In this document: piece after piece, positions 1 to 8,869 of the stretch
How positions within the stretch are numbered: position 1 is the stretch's first letter
Layout: each line of letters begins with the position of its first letter
Assembly (NCBI GenBank): GCA_016711045.1
Contig: JADJTT010000006.1
Span: 496,001 to 560,000, forward strand
Source: Saprospirales bacterium
Lineage (GTDB): Bacteria > Bacteroidota > Bacteroidia > Chitinophagales > Saprospiraceae
Direction: 5' to 3'
Length of the DNA stretch: 64,000 bases
The notes under the pieces: model-generated
Seen by the model: only the letters and a program-made list of their open reading frames with translations
The model's database searches: none
Told to the model about the DNA's origin: nothing
Made by a program: the position numbers and the translations under genes

Positions 1-60
1 TCCGTAGAATTATTAGACCATACAGGTACCCTGATTGATGTACGCACCCGACCTGAATGA
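1..60 (+). CDS. 3' end of an upstream gene, possibly NiFe-hydrogenase large subunit
   Basis: The first frame is open from the window edge and ends in TGA at 58-60, giving the tail SVELLDHTGTLIDVRTRPE. It overlaps the start of the hydrogenase maturation protease by 23 bases. Group 3 (cytoplasmic, HoxH-like) hydrogenase large subunits carry a short C-terminal extension after the DPCxxC motif that such a protease removes, and this tail would fit. The identity is inferred from the neighbour alone; the Cys motif lies outside the window. Confidence 0.4.
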   Translation, partial: SVELLDHTGTLIDVRTRPE

Positions 61-505
61 ACTGGTGATCCTCGGTGTGGGGAACGACAGCCGCGGTGAT
101 GACGGGCTGGGCTGGGCCTTTCTGGATGCCCTGGAAGGCGACCGGGAGGTGCGGGCTCAGCTATTCCACCGCTATCAGCTCCAACCCGAAGATGTCGATT
201 TGATCGCCCAGGCAAAAACGGTCGTTTTTGTGGATGCTACAAAGGAAGAACTGGAAATGGGTTTCGATTGGAGACCTGAAATGCCGGAGCGGCAGCCAAC
301 GATGCATTCCCATTGGCTGCCGCCCGCTTCGGTTTTAGGCTTCTGCCAGGAAGTCTATGGTACCTGCCCGGATGCCTATGTGCTGGCTATCTCCGGAGAA
401 CAATGGGGGCTCGGCCAGGGCCTGAGCGCCGCTGCAAAAAAGAGACTGGAAGCCGCCCTGCACTTTTTCCGCCAATGGCAACAGGGGAGGATTTTCGCCC
501 CATGA
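38..505 (+). CDS. Hydrogenase maturation protease (HycI/HoxW family)
   Basis: Nickel-dependent endopeptidase that clips the C-terminal tail of a NiFe-hydrogenase large subunit once the metal site is loaded; cytoplasmic. The N-terminus shows the family signature GVGNDSRGDDGLG (GxGNxxRxDDxxG), followed by an Asp in VVFVDA and a His-rich stretch MHSHW, which match the three usual nickel ligands (acidic, acidic, His). Length of 155 residues is normal for the family. ATG at 38 is chosen over an in-frame TTG at 35. It overlaps the end of the upstream gene, so the two are probably translated together, and that gene is probably the substrate subunit. Confidence 0.85.
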   Translation: MYAPDLNELVILGVGNDSRGDDGLGWAFLDALEGDREVRAQLFHRYQLQPEDVDLIAQAKTVVFVDATKEELEMGFDWRPEMPERQPTMHSHWLPPASVLGFCQEVYGTCPDAYVLAISGEQWGLGQGLSAAAKKRLEAALHFFRQWQQGRIFAP

Positions 506-549
506 TCTTTCTTTTTTTTTAAAAATAAAATGAAATATTAATTTGAAAT

Positions 550-566
550 GCCGTCTTCAAGATGGC
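550..566 (+). terminator. Possible weak terminator after the hydrogenase protease
   Basis: A 17-base near-palindrome GCCGTCTTCAAGATGGC sits 45 bases after the protease stop codon in a very AT-rich spacer (506-745). The stem is about 7 bp with one G-T pair, and the downstream run is A/T-mixed rather than pure T, so its strength as a terminator is doubtful. I see nothing else in this spacer. Confidence 0.3.
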
Positions 567-745
567 TGACTTAAAATTTTATCTATTTTATTTTATTTTA
601 TTCGATTTAAAATTTTAGCTAAATGAAATTTTGATAAAAATCATAGCCCAAAGTGACTCTTATCATCGATTAGTCTTACAGAGATAAATATATTGGGTAG
701 TGAATCGTAAACTGGCTGAATCAAGCTGGATAAATTAACTGCTGT

Positions 746-1666
746 ATGAACATGAATCTGTCTTTTTCGAGCGGAGCATTTACTGCGGCATTGTTGCTGG
801 CAGTTGTTCTGGTGATTTCCACCATACTGATCTTGAGAGGATACCTGGCGGCTAAAGAAAAACAAAACCTTACCGCCAAATACGAAGGAAAACATTGGAA
901 GTCCCCGCTGGAAGCGAGGGTGAAATACCCGGATGTGGATGCCTTCCAATACAGAAGTTCCATCATGCGTATGAGTATTGCCATTGCCTTGGCATTGATC
1001 ATCTTTGCCTTCAACTGGACGACCTATGAAAAGCAGGAGGAATATCAGCAATACACCCTGGCTTTAGACGAGGAAATTTCTATCGAACCGCCGCGGAGCA
1101 AGGAGCTTCCTCCGCCTCCGCCCCCACCTCCAGCCCCATTGGTCGCAGAAATAGTGGTGAACGATGTGGAGGAAGATGCGCCCGAGTTTGCTGACCAGTC
1201 GATCGAAGCGGAAACCCGGGTAGAAGCCCCAGTCATAGTTGAAAAAGCAGCGCCTCCGCCTCCGCCCCCTCCCAAAATGAAAGAACCGGAAGTGGAAGAG
1301 ATCTTCAAGATCGTCGAGCAGATGCCGCGTTTCCCGGGCTGCGATAACATCTCTGGCGACAATTCCGCCAAGTCGGAATGTGCCAATAAAAAACTGATGG
1401 AATTCATCTATGCCAACATTCAGTACCCTGCAATTGCCCGCGAAAACAACGTGGAAGGAACCGTAGTGGTACAGTTTGTAGTCGATACGGACGGGACGAT
1501 CTCGAATGCCAAAGTGGTGCGCGATATCGGCGCCCAATGCGGAGACGAAGCCTTGCGTATAGTAGAACTGATGAATAATATGCCGGAAAAATGGACACCC
1601 GGCAAGCAGCGTGGCCGGCCGGTTAAGGTCTTGTTCATGCTGCCCGTCAAGTTTAAGCTTTTGTGA
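746..1666 (+). CDS. TonB-family energy transducer
   Basis: Inner-membrane protein that passes proton-motive force to outer-membrane TonB-dependent receptors. Two hydrophobic segments are visible, at about residues 11-31 and 76-92, then two proline runs (PPPPPPPPAP near 122 and PPPPPPP near 168) in an acidic periplasmic spacer, then a C-terminal TonB domain from about 210 with the typical VVVQFVVDTDGTISNAKVV stretch and an ending VKVLFMLPVKFKLL. Length 306. The double-TM N-terminus is different from a classical single-TM TonB, but common in Bacteroidota. ATG at 746 is followed by a second in-frame ATG at 752, either of which could be used. It stands alone and is followed by a good terminator. 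Confidence 0.85.
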   Translation: MNMNLSFSSGAFTAALLLAVVLVISTILILRGYLAAKEKQNLTAKYEGKHWKSPLEARVKYPDVDAFQYRSSIMRMSIAIALALIIFAFNWTTYEKQEEYQQYTLALDEEISIEPPRSKELPPPPPPPPAPLVAEIVVNDVEEDAPEFADQSIEAETRVEAPVIVEKAAPPPPPPPKMKEPEVEEIFKIVEQMPRFPGCDNISGDNSAKSECANKKLMEFIYANIQYPAIARENNVEGTVVVQFVVDTDGTISNAKVVRDIGAQCGDEALRIVELMNNMPEKWTPGKQRGRPVKVLFMLPVKFKLL

Positions 1667-1688
1667 TTAGCAACACTCCCTTAATGTT

Positions 1689-1725
1689 GCGCCCAGGATA
1701 TTTTTGACAAATTCATCCTGGGCGC
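1689..1725 (+). terminator. Rho-independent terminator of the tonB-type gene
   Basis: Perfect 11-bp stem (GCGCCCAGGAT at 1689-1699 with its complement at 1715-1725), 15-base loop, followed by TTTCTTTT. It lies 22 bases after the stop codon of the TonB-type gene. Confidence 0.8.
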
Positions 1726-1745
1726 TTTCTTTTCGCGTATTTTTC

Positions 1746-1753
1746 TATTTTTG
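1746..1753 (+). promoter_or_regulatory. Bacteroidota -7 promoter box
   Basis: TATTTTTG matches the TAnnTTTG -7 consensus used by the Bacteroidota primary sigma factor. It is 14 bases before the TTG start of the small secreted protein at 1768, giving a short leader. No convincing -33 TTG was seen at the right distance. Confidence 0.45.
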
Positions 1754-1767
1754 CCAAAATTTTTCCA

Positions 1768-2163
1768 TTGCGATTATTGGCCAGATTATTTCTCGTTTAT
1801 TGGATATTGGGGAGCTTTTTCCCCCAGGCCGATTTTTCGCAAATGGCTAACCTGGCCTCGTTATACCAGCATTTTAAGCTGCACCAGGCCGAGGCTACCG
1901 CCACAGGGCAATCCATTACAGTGGCTGGTTTTTTCCTTTTGCACTACCCGGCCAGTGTCGCACATCAACACCCCGGCGCCCCTCAAAGCCACCAAGATCT
2001 GCCCCTCAAATCGTTGCAGGATGTACACTGGGTGGATGGAAGACAGGTGTTTCTGCCTCTTTTTCGTCCAGCTGACACCTCTTCCGGCATGCAGCGGGCC
2101 GCGGCGGATTCACTCCAGGAAGGGATTCCGTCAACTGTCTTTCGCCCTCCGCTGACCACCTGA
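1768..2163 (+). CDS. Small secreted His-rich protein upstream of metal efflux genes
   Basis: A 131-residue protein with an N-terminal hydrophobic signal-like segment (about residues 4-17) and a central histidine-rich stretch (HYPASVAHQHPGAPQSHQD). Not assigned to a family. The TTG at 1768 is taken as start because a -7 promoter box ends just upstream and no ATG precedes the hydrophobic segment. It lies 120 bases before the RND efflux fusion gene on the same strand, with a hairpin between. The histidines and the position suggest a periplasmic metal-binding accessory factor, but that is inference. An overlapping open frame starting at 1751 lacks a signal peptide and is not favoured. Confidence 0.55.
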   Translation: MRLLARLFLVYWILGSFFPQADFSQMANLASLYQHFKLHQAEATATGQSITVAGFFLLHYPASVAHQHPGAPQSHQDLPLKSLQDVHWVDGRQVFLPLFRPADTSSGMQRAAADSLQEGIPSTVFRPPLTT

Positions 2164-2211
2164 TCTAATCCGTTTTCTTTTTTTCTCATTTCAATTGCCT
2201 GAACGGTGACA

Positions 2212-2251
2212 GAAGTGGCTTGAAAAGCCGCTGACCTTTTCAAGCCACTTC
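2212..2251. repeat. Perfect 16-bp inverted repeat (hairpin)
   Basis: GAAGTGGCTTGAAAAG at 2212-2227 is perfectly complementary to 2236-2251, with an 8-base loop. It lies 33 bases before the start of the efflux pump gene and has no T tract. It could reduce read-through from the small gene, or regulate the pump leader. It resembles the other long perfect hairpins in spacers of this window. Confidence 0.7.
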
Positions 2252-2283
2252 CAGCGCCCAAGGCAATTGGCAAACCAAGACTT

Positions 2284-5200
2284 ATGGATTTGATTGGAAT
2301 CATACTCCACTTTTCCGTCCGGAATAAATGGTTGGTAGCCCTGGCAATGGTCGCATTGATTATTGGAGGAGGTATCGCCCTCCGGACCTTACCCATTGAT
2401 GCAGTTCCCGACATTACCAACAACCAGGTACAAGTTGTGACCGTATCGCCGTCACTCGCCGCCCAGGAGGTAGAGCAATTGATCACCTACCCGATAGAAG
2501 CCGCATTGGCCAATTTGCCGGGGATTCTGGAGATCCGCTCCATTTCTCGCTATGGCTTGTCGGTTGTGACTGTCGTTTTTGAAGAGCGAATGCCGGTGCT
2601 CGAAGCGCGGCAACTGGTCAAAGAACAAATTGGCATCGTGGAAAGCTCCATCCCTGCCGAGTTGGGCGTGCCCGATCTGATGCCGATCACCACCGGATTA
2701 GGCGAGATCTACCAGTATGTGCTGGAAGTTCAACCCGGCTTTGAAGATCGCTACGACCCGATGCAATTGCGCACGATCCAGGATTGGATCATCAAAAGGC
2801 AACTGGCTGGCACTAAGGGGATCATTGAAGTCAGCAGTTTCGGCGGCTACCTGAAACAGTACGAAGTAGCCCTCAACCCCCTCTACCTTCAAAGCGCCGG
2901 CGTCTCGATCGCCGATGTGTTTGAAGGACTTTCCAAAAACAACCAGAACAGCGGAGGAAGCTATATTGAAAAAGATGCCCGGGCCTATTACATCCGGACC
3001 GAAGGCTTTGTCAGTAATCTAAGCGATATCGAACATATCGTGGTTTCCAACCGCAATAACATACCGGTCTATATCAAGGATGTCGGGCACGTACAATGGG
3101 GGAGCCCCAAACGCCTCGGCGCCATGACGATGGACGGAAAAGGGGAGGCCGTAGGGGGCATCACCCTCATGCTGAAAGGCGCCAATTCATCGGACGCAAT
3201 CGCCAATGTGCATAAACGTATGGAAGAGATCAGCCAGTCCCTCCCCGAGGGCATTGTGCTCTATCCCTACCTCGACCGATCCAGATTGGTGGATAAAACG
3301 ACTCATACCGTGCTCAAAAATCTCCTGGAGGGAGGACTCATTGTCGTGTTGGTGCTTATTTTCCTGCTGGGCGACTGGCGGGCGGGCTTCATCGTGGCTT
3401 CGGTAATCCCGTTGTCCATGCTTTTTGCCATCATCCTCATGAATTATTTTGGCGTGTCCGCAAACCTGATGTCGCTGGGAGCCATCGACTTCGGTATTGT
3501 GGTCGATGGGGCCGTGATTGTGGTCGAGGGAGTCATGCATACCTTGTTTACTTTTTATGTGGGAAAAAAGTTGTCCCAAACAGAGATGGATGCGGTGATC
3601 ACCGACTCCGCTTCCAAATTGTTTCGGACCGCTATCTTTGGGGTGTTTATCATTCTGGTGGTCTTCATTCCGATCATGACACTGACAGGGGTGGAAGGAA
3701 AAATGTTCCGTCCCATGGCATATACGTTCAGTTTTGCCGTGCTGGGCGCCCTGCTTCTTTCCCTGACCTACGTGCCCATGATGGCTGCATGGATATTGCC
3801 TAAAAATATCCGCACACACCAGGCATTTGCCGACAAGGTCGTGGGATGGATGCGCAGGCGTTACCGGCCCTCTGTTACATGGGTGATCAAACGGCCTGTG
3901 CTGGTCTTGTCGCTTGCCGGCGCTTTATTGGTTTCGGCTTTTCTTGTCTTTCAAAGCCTGGGGTCGGAGTTTATTCCTACCCTTGAAGAAGGCGACCTGG
4001 CCATGCAGATGGCAATTCAGCCCGGTAGTTCCCTGCAGGAAAGTATTGAGACATCCACCAAAGCAGAGGCGATCCTGCTCGACAACTTTCCGGAAATCAA
4101 GCATGTGGTATCAAAGATCGGGACGGCAGAAGTGCCCACCGACCCTATGGCGGTAGAAGATGCAGATATTATGATCGTGCTCAAGGAGAAGGGCGAGTGG
4201 ACCTCCGCATCGACCAGGGAAGAGTTGGTGGAAAAGATGAAAGCATCGCTGGAGGTTATCGTCGGCGCTTCTTTTGAATTCACCCAGCCGATCCAATTGC
4301 GCTTCAACGAATTGATGACGGGCGCCAAAGCGGACATTGCGGTCAAAATTTTTGGCGAGGATACGGAAGAACTGAAGCGGCTCGCAGATGAAGCAGCTTT
4401 ACTGATGGAAGGGATACCTGGCGCTGCCGACATCAAGGTTGAACAAACCGAAGGACTTCCTCAACTTCTGGTTCGCTTCAACCGGCAAAAAATCGCGGAA
4501 TACGGTCTTTCCATACAGGAATTGAATACCCTGATCCGGACTGCCTACGCAGGGGAAACGGCAGGCATGGTCTTCGAGCAGGAACGGCAGTTTGAGCTGG
4601 TCGTGCGTCTGGACGAACCTTTCCGGGAATCGCTTAACCTTGAACAACTCTATGTTTACCTGCAAGACGGTAAACGCCTTCCCCTCAGTGAGGTAGCTTC
4701 GGTCAATTATGTCGAGGGGCCTATGCAGATCTCCAGGGAGAATGCCCGCCGCCGCATCAACGTGGGGGTCAATGTACGCAACCGGGATCTCGCCGGATTG
4801 GTAAAGGAGATCCAGCAAACCCTGGGCGACCGGCTGACCTTGCCACCCGGGTATACGATCCGGTATGGAGGTCAGTTTGAAAACCTGCAGGCCGCCCAGC
4901 GCAGGCTGAGTATCGCGGTGCCTGCGGCGCTTTTGCTTATCTTCCTGCTCTTGTATTTTACCTTTGGCAGCTTCAAAGATGCAGCACTCATCTTTTCTGC
5001 CGTGCCGCTGGCCGCAGTAGGGGGCGTATTTGCCCTTTGGACCAGAGGCATGCCTTTTAGTATCTCGGCGGGAGTAGGGTTTATCGCGCTCTTTGGGGTC
5101 GCCGTACTAAATGGCATTGTATTGATCAGCTATTTTAAACGACTGGAAGAGGAAGAAGGCATGACCGACTTGCTCCAGGTAGTCGTGGAAGGAGGATGCG

Positions 5201-6597
5201 TGCGCCTGCGTCCGGTGATCATGACGGCCACCGTAGCGGCTTTAGGGTTTTTACCCATGGCCTTGTCGTCTTCCAACGGAGCAGAGGTGCAGAAACCTCT
5301 GGCTACCGTAGTGATTGGCGGCTTGGTCACCGCCACATTACTTACCCTCATGGTGTTGCCCTTGCTGTATTATCTGGTGAACCGGAAGAAAAAAATCACA
5401 CCTCCCACACAGGCAATGGGGCTGATCGGTGGGTTGTTGGTGCTGGGTTCCCTGGGCCTTCAGGCGCAACAGCAGGTACTCCCTATGGAAATGGCGGAAC
5501 AATATGCGGCCCAAAATCACCCGCTTTTGCAAAATGCCAGCCTCCAGATTGCCGCTTCAGAGCGTGAAATGGAAGTGGCCCGGCAATTGCCGGCGTTTCA
5601 GGCTGACCTGTTAATGGGGCAAATCAATACCGGAAAAGTCGATTTTAACCTCAGCCTGGTCCAGCAGCTGAACCCCTTGCGCCTGAATAGCCAGCGCAAG
5701 GAATGGGCGGGCGCCCAAAAACAACTGGCTGAGGACGAACGAAATTTGCTGGAAAGGCAGATCCGGCATGCGACGAGGCAGGCCTGGATGACCTGGGTCT
5801 GGCGCTATTACCGACACCAATGGTTCCTTTCTCAGGAAACGGTATATGCTTCTCTATTGGAAAAGGTGAATATCCAATGGCAGCAAGGAGAAACCGAAGG
5901 TCTTACCCGTGCGCTTGCGGAAGCTGAACTGACAAAAGCCAGGCAAGCTACAGCCGCTGAATGGGCCCAGCTCAACCGGGCCTTTGCCGAACTTCGGCAG
6001 CTATCATCCCTGGAGGAAGGGCCACGAATACCTCCGGCAGATACCCTTTCCCCTCTTTTCCTTCCTGCAGAACTGAACATGGATGCCTCGCTGTTGGCTT
6101 CCTGGCAGCAACAGGAGATTGTCGCCGGAGAGGCGGTCGATGTGGAGCGGGCAAAGGCAAACCCAGCTTTTTCAGTGGGCTATTTTAACCAGAGTATCCG
6201 GCCCGACTTTCCGCTACAGGGCGTGTCGGTGGGCCTGCAATGGCCCATTTGGCGGAAAGCCTATAATGCCCGAACCCAGCAGGCACAACTCGAACAGCAA
6301 ATGGCGATCAATGAAACCCACTATCAGGGACAGCTTTGGCAAAATCAATTTCAGGCAGCCCGTGATCGTGCCGGATACCTGGATGCGCAATGGGGCTCCA
6401 CAGGTGGATCGCTTGCCACACAGGCAGTCGCTATCCGCAACCTGGCTCAGTTGCAATGGCGTGGAGGAGAGATCAGCTTCCTCCAATACACCCAATTGCT
6501 GCGCATGGCGCTGGAAAATGACCTGGCATACCTGGATTTGGGCTATGAACGAAACCAGGCTATCCTGGATGTAATCTTCTTTCTTCCTTTGAACTAA
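2284..6597 (+). CDS. czcA: CusA/CzcA heavy-metal RND pump fused to TolC-like outer-membrane channel
   Basis: One 1437-residue polypeptide. Residues 1 to about 1040 are a full heavy-metal-efflux RND permease: N-terminal TM, GAIDFGIVVDGAVIVVE proton-relay motif with the two Asp and one Glu of the CzcA subfamily near 400-415, and the last TM ending in NRKKK. From Met1045 (5416) a new hydrophobic stretch MGLIGGLLVLGSLGLQAQ looks exactly like a signal peptide, and residues about 1063-1437 are an all-helical CzcC/TolC-type channel. In most bacteria pump and channel are separate genes. The fusion may be cut by signal peptidase, or the channel may start at the internal ATG. The adaptor gene follows 14 bases downstream. 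Substrate likely Cu, Ag, Co, Zn or Cd; the sequence does not decide which. Confidence 0.9.
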   Translation: MDLIGIILHFSVRNKWLVALAMVALIIGGGIALRTLPIDAVPDITNNQVQVVTVSPSLAAQEVEQLITYPIEAALANLPGILEIRSISRYGLSVVTVVFEERMPVLEARQLVKEQIGIVESSIPAELGVPDLMPITTGLGEIYQYVLEVQPGFEDRYDPMQLRTIQDWIIKRQLAGTKGIIEVSSFGGYLKQYEVALNPLYLQSAGVSIADVFEGLSKNNQNSGGSYIEKDARAYYIRTEGFVSNLSDIEHIVVSNRNNIPVYIKDVGHVQWGSPKRLGAMTMDGKGEAVGGITLMLKGANSSDAIANVHKRMEEISQSLPEGIVLYPYLDRSRLVDKTTHTVLKNLLEGGLIVVLVLIFLLGDWRAGFIVASVIPLSMLFAIILMNYFGVSANLMSLGAIDFGIVVDGAVIVVEGVMHTLFTFYVGKKLSQTEMDAVITDSASKLFRTAIFGVFIILVVFIPIMTLTGVEGKMFRPMAYTFSFAVLGALLLSLTYVPMMAAWILPKNIRTHQAFADKVVGWMRRRYRPSVTWVIKRPVLVLSLAGALLVSAFLVFQSLGSEFIPTLEEGDLAMQMAIQPGSSLQESIETSTKAEAILLDNFPEIKHVVSKIGTAEVPTDPMAVEDADIMIVLKEKGEWTSASTREELVEKMKASLEVIVGASFEFTQPIQLRFNELMTGAKADIAVKIFGEDTEELKRLADEAALLMEGIPGAADIKVEQTEGLPQLLVRFNRQKIAEYGLSIQELNTLIRTAYAGETAGMVFEQERQFELVVRLDEPFRESLNLEQLYVYLQDGKRLPLSEVASVNYVEGPMQISRENARRRINVGVNVRNRDLAGLVKEIQQTLGDRLTLPPGYTIRYGGQFENLQAAQRRLSIAVPAALLLIFLLLYFTFGSFKDAALIFSAVPLAAVGGVFALWTRGMPFSISAGVGFIALFGVAVLNGIVLISYFKRLEEEEGMTDLLQVVVEGGCVRLRPVIMTATVAALGFLPMALSSSNGAEVQKPLATVVIGGLVTATLLTLMVLPLLYYLVNRKKKITPPTQAMGLIGGLLVLGSLGLQAQQQVLPMEMAEQYAAQNHPLLQNASLQIAASEREMEVARQLPAFQADLLMGQINTGKVDFNLSLVQQLNPLRLNSQRKEWAGAQKQLAEDERNLLERQIRHATRQAWMTWVWRYYRHQWFLSQETVYASLLEKVNIQWQQGETEGLTRALAEAELTKARQATAAEWAQLNRAFAELRQLSSLEEGPRIPPADTLSPLFLPAELNMDASLLASWQQQEIVAGEAVDVERAKANPAFSVGYFNQSIRPDFPLQGVSVGLQWPIWRKAYNARTQQAQLEQQMAINETHYQGQLWQNQFQAARDRAGYLDAQWGSTGGSLATQAVAIRNLAQLQWRGGEISFLQYTQLLRMALENDLAYLDLGYERNQAILDVIFFLPLN

Positions 6598-6611
6598 TAA
6601 ATCAACGAGAT

Positions 6612-7757
6612 ATGTTTTCTATGAAAAATATGCTTTTTGGCGTTTTTTCTCTTTGCCTATTCATCGGGATGTCGGCTTGCAGTCAGGACTCTCCCGCAAG
6701 CGACGAATCGACTGATCCGCCCACCGGGAAAGAAGGAATCCACCTCTCTGTCCAGCAAATGGAATTGGCCGGTATTGAGGTCGGGCAGGCCACCCGACGG
6801 ATCATGCACAACTACCTGGAATGTATCGGACAGATCGAAGTGCCTCCGCAGAACAGGGCTTCCATCCATTCGCCTATTCATGGGTTCATTCAGGAAGTAC
6901 GCTTTTTGGAAGGCGATTTAGTCCGTAAAGGCACCATATTGGCCGTCCTTTCTCACCCCGATCTGATCCGTCTTCAGCGGGAGATGCTGGAGTCGAAAGG
7001 CCGGCTGACCTGGTTGAAGCAGGAAATGCAACGCATAGATACGCTGGCTGCAGACGATGCCATCGCCCGCAAAGAGCAGGGAAAGGCCAGGTCAGATTAC
7101 CAGATCGAGAAAGCGCACTTCGAAGGCATAAAAGCCGAACTGAGCCTGATCGGGCTTCCGGTGGAAACCATCGAACAGGGGGAGATCCAGCAAAATCTTT
7201 TCCTGAAAGCCCCGGTGAGTGGGTATATCACCGGTATCCATGCCCATTTGGGGGAATTGGTGGAACCGGGTAAATCCATTTACGAAATGGTCGATCCCGG
7301 GCATGTCCACCTGGAATTACAGGTCTTTGCCAAAGACGCTAGCGCAGTTCGACAAGGCCAGGCGATCGAATGTTGGGTGCCGGGCCTCGAACAGCGCTAC
7401 CTTGCCGAAGTGCATCTGGTTGGAAGGGAGATTGACCAGGAAACCAAAACCGTGCGTATCCATGGCCATTTTGAAAAAGAACCCGGCCATCTGCTCCCAG
7501 GTACTTATGTGCAGGGCCAAATAACCACCTCGGCTGACTCCGTCTGGGCGGTGCCGCAAAGCGCAGTGGTCCTCGAAAAGGGCGCTTCAGTGGTGTATGT
7601 CCAAAAAGGTGATTATTTTGAGGCAGTGGAAGTAGAAACGGGCTTCCAGGACGGGGCGTTTATTGCCCTTAAAATGCCTCCTGAACTGCAAAAGTTGCCC
7701 ATGGTTATTAAAGGAGCCTACTATTTGAAAGGCGCTGCTGCAGGAGCGGAAGAATAA
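6612..7757 (+). CDS. czcB: RND efflux periplasmic adaptor lipoprotein (CusB/CzcB type)
   Basis: Membrane-fusion protein linking the inner-membrane RND pump to the outer-membrane channel. A signal peptide with lipobox (MSAC, then SQDS) anchors the mature protein as a lipoprotein. After a barrel-like start comes the first biotinyl-lipoyl half (PIHGFIQEVRFLEGDLVRKGTILAVL), a helical hairpin with coiled-coil character near 125-190, the second lipoyl half (APVSGYITGIHAHLGELVEPGKSIYEM), then beta-barrel and membrane-proximal domains. 381 residues is normal. It follows the pump-channel fusion by 14 bases in an obvious operon, and mtnA begins 11 bases after its stop. ATG 6621 is an alternative start. 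Confidence 0.88.
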   Translation: MFSMKNMLFGVFSLCLFIGMSACSQDSPASDESTDPPTGKEGIHLSVQQMELAGIEVGQATRRIMHNYLECIGQIEVPPQNRASIHSPIHGFIQEVRFLEGDLVRKGTILAVLSHPDLIRLQREMLESKGRLTWLKQEMQRIDTLAADDAIARKEQGKARSDYQIEKAHFEGIKAELSLIGLPVETIEQGEIQQNLFLKAPVSGYITGIHAHLGELVEPGKSIYEMVDPGHVHLELQVFAKDASAVRQGQAIECWVPGLEQRYLAEVHLVGREIDQETKTVRIHGHFEKEPGHLLPGTYVQGQITTSADSVWAVPQSAVVLEKGASVVYVQKGDYFEAVEVETGFQDGAFIALKMPPELQKLPMVIKGAYYLKGAAAGAEE

Positions 7758-7768
7758 AACCAAATGAC

Positions 7769-8869
7769 ATGCTTGTAAACGGAAAACCCCAACGAACGAT
7801 ATGGCTGGACCCCGATGATCCGGCAAAGGTCTGTATCATTGACCAACGGGCGTTGCCTTTTGAATGGATCGTAGAATCCCTTCTTACCGTATCGGATGCC
7901 GCCCGGGCAATCCGGGAGATGCACGTCCGCGGCGCACCACTCATCGGGGTGACAGCGGCTTTTGGCGTCTACCTCGCTGCCCTGGAATCGACTTCCAATG
8001 TGTTTTTAAGCGAAGCAGGAAATTGGTTGAAGCATACCCGACCTACTGCTGTCGACCTTTTCTATGCGGTGGATCGCGCGCTGCGGGCGGTATTAGCGAT
8101 CCCCGAAGGCCCGGACCGGGTGCGTATTGCCCGGAATACTGCCCTTGAAATGGCCGAGGAAAGCGTGCGATCCTGCCGCCAGATTGGCACACATGGGTTG
8201 CCCCTCATCCGGAAAATCAGCCAGGAAAAAGGAGGCGGTCCCGTGCACATCCTTACCCACTGCAATGCCGGTTGGCTGGCTTGTATCGACTACGGCACAG
8301 CCCTTTCTCCGATCTACCTGGCTCAGGAGGAAGGCATCTCCATGCATATTTGGGTGGACGAAACAAGGCCGCGCAACCAGGGCGCCCGTCTTACTGCATT
8401 TGAACTTGAACAGCAGGGGATACCGTATTCCGTCATCGTCGACAATGCCGGTGGCCATCTGATGCAACAGGGAATGGTCGACCTGGTATTGGTGGGCAGC
8501 GACCGCACTACCCTCCATGGAGATGTGGCCAATAAGATAGGTACTTACCTCAAAGCCCTGGCAGCTTTCGACAATCAGGTCCCCTTTTACGTGGCCCTGC
8601 CCGGCACGTCGATCGACCCGTCGCTGACAGATGGGATGCGCACCATCCCAGTTGAACAACGAGGGGCAGTCGAAGTCAAATCTATCGAAGGGTGGGATGG
8701 CCGGAAAAGAACGGAAGTCTTATTGACCCCGTCCAATACCCCTGCCGTAAATTACGGGTTTGACATCACCCCTGCCCGCCTGGTCACCGGATTGATCACC
8801 GAACGCGGGATTTGCCGGGCAAGCGAAGAAGGCATTTTAACGCTATTCCCGGAATGGAAATCCCCGTAG
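7769..8869 (+). CDS. mtnA: S-methyl-5-thioribose-1-phosphate isomerase
   Basis: Converts methylthioribose-1-phosphate to methylthioribulose-1-phosphate in the methionine salvage pathway; cytoplasmic. Family motifs present: RGAPLIGVTAAFG (54-66), THCNAGWLA with the catalytic Cys at 165, DNAGGHLMQQGMVDLVLVGSDR with the catalytic Asp at 245, and GDVANKIGTY. These correspond to Cys160 and Asp240 of the Bacillus enzyme. Full length (366). It begins 11 bases after the metal-efflux adaptor, so it may be read from that promoter, and is followed by a palindromic repeat cluster that begins at its stop codon and then by a class II aldolase that may act next in the pathway. Confidence 0.93.
   Translation: MLVNGKPQRTIWLDPDDPAKVCIIDQRALPFEWIVESLLTVSDAARAIREMHVRGAPLIGVTAAFGVYLAALESTSNVFLSEAGNWLKHTRPTAVDLFYAVDRALRAVLAIPEGPDRVRIARNTALEMAEESVRSCRQIGTHGLPLIRKISQEKGGGPVHILTHCNAGWLACIDYGTALSPIYLAQEEGISMHIWVDETRPRNQGARLTAFELEQQGIPYSVIVDNAGGHLMQQGMVDLVLVGSDRTTLHGDVANKIGTYLKALAAFDNQVPFYVALPGTSIDPSLTDGMRTIPVEQRGAVEVKSIEGWDGRKRTEVLLTPSNTPAVNYGFDITPARLVTGLITERGICRASEEGILTLFPEWKSP

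Noticed and set aside
1751..2155. Alternative overlapping open frame for the small gene upstream of the pump
   Set aside because: Lacks a signal peptide and begins immediately at the -7 promoter box; the frame from 1768 has a better N-terminus.
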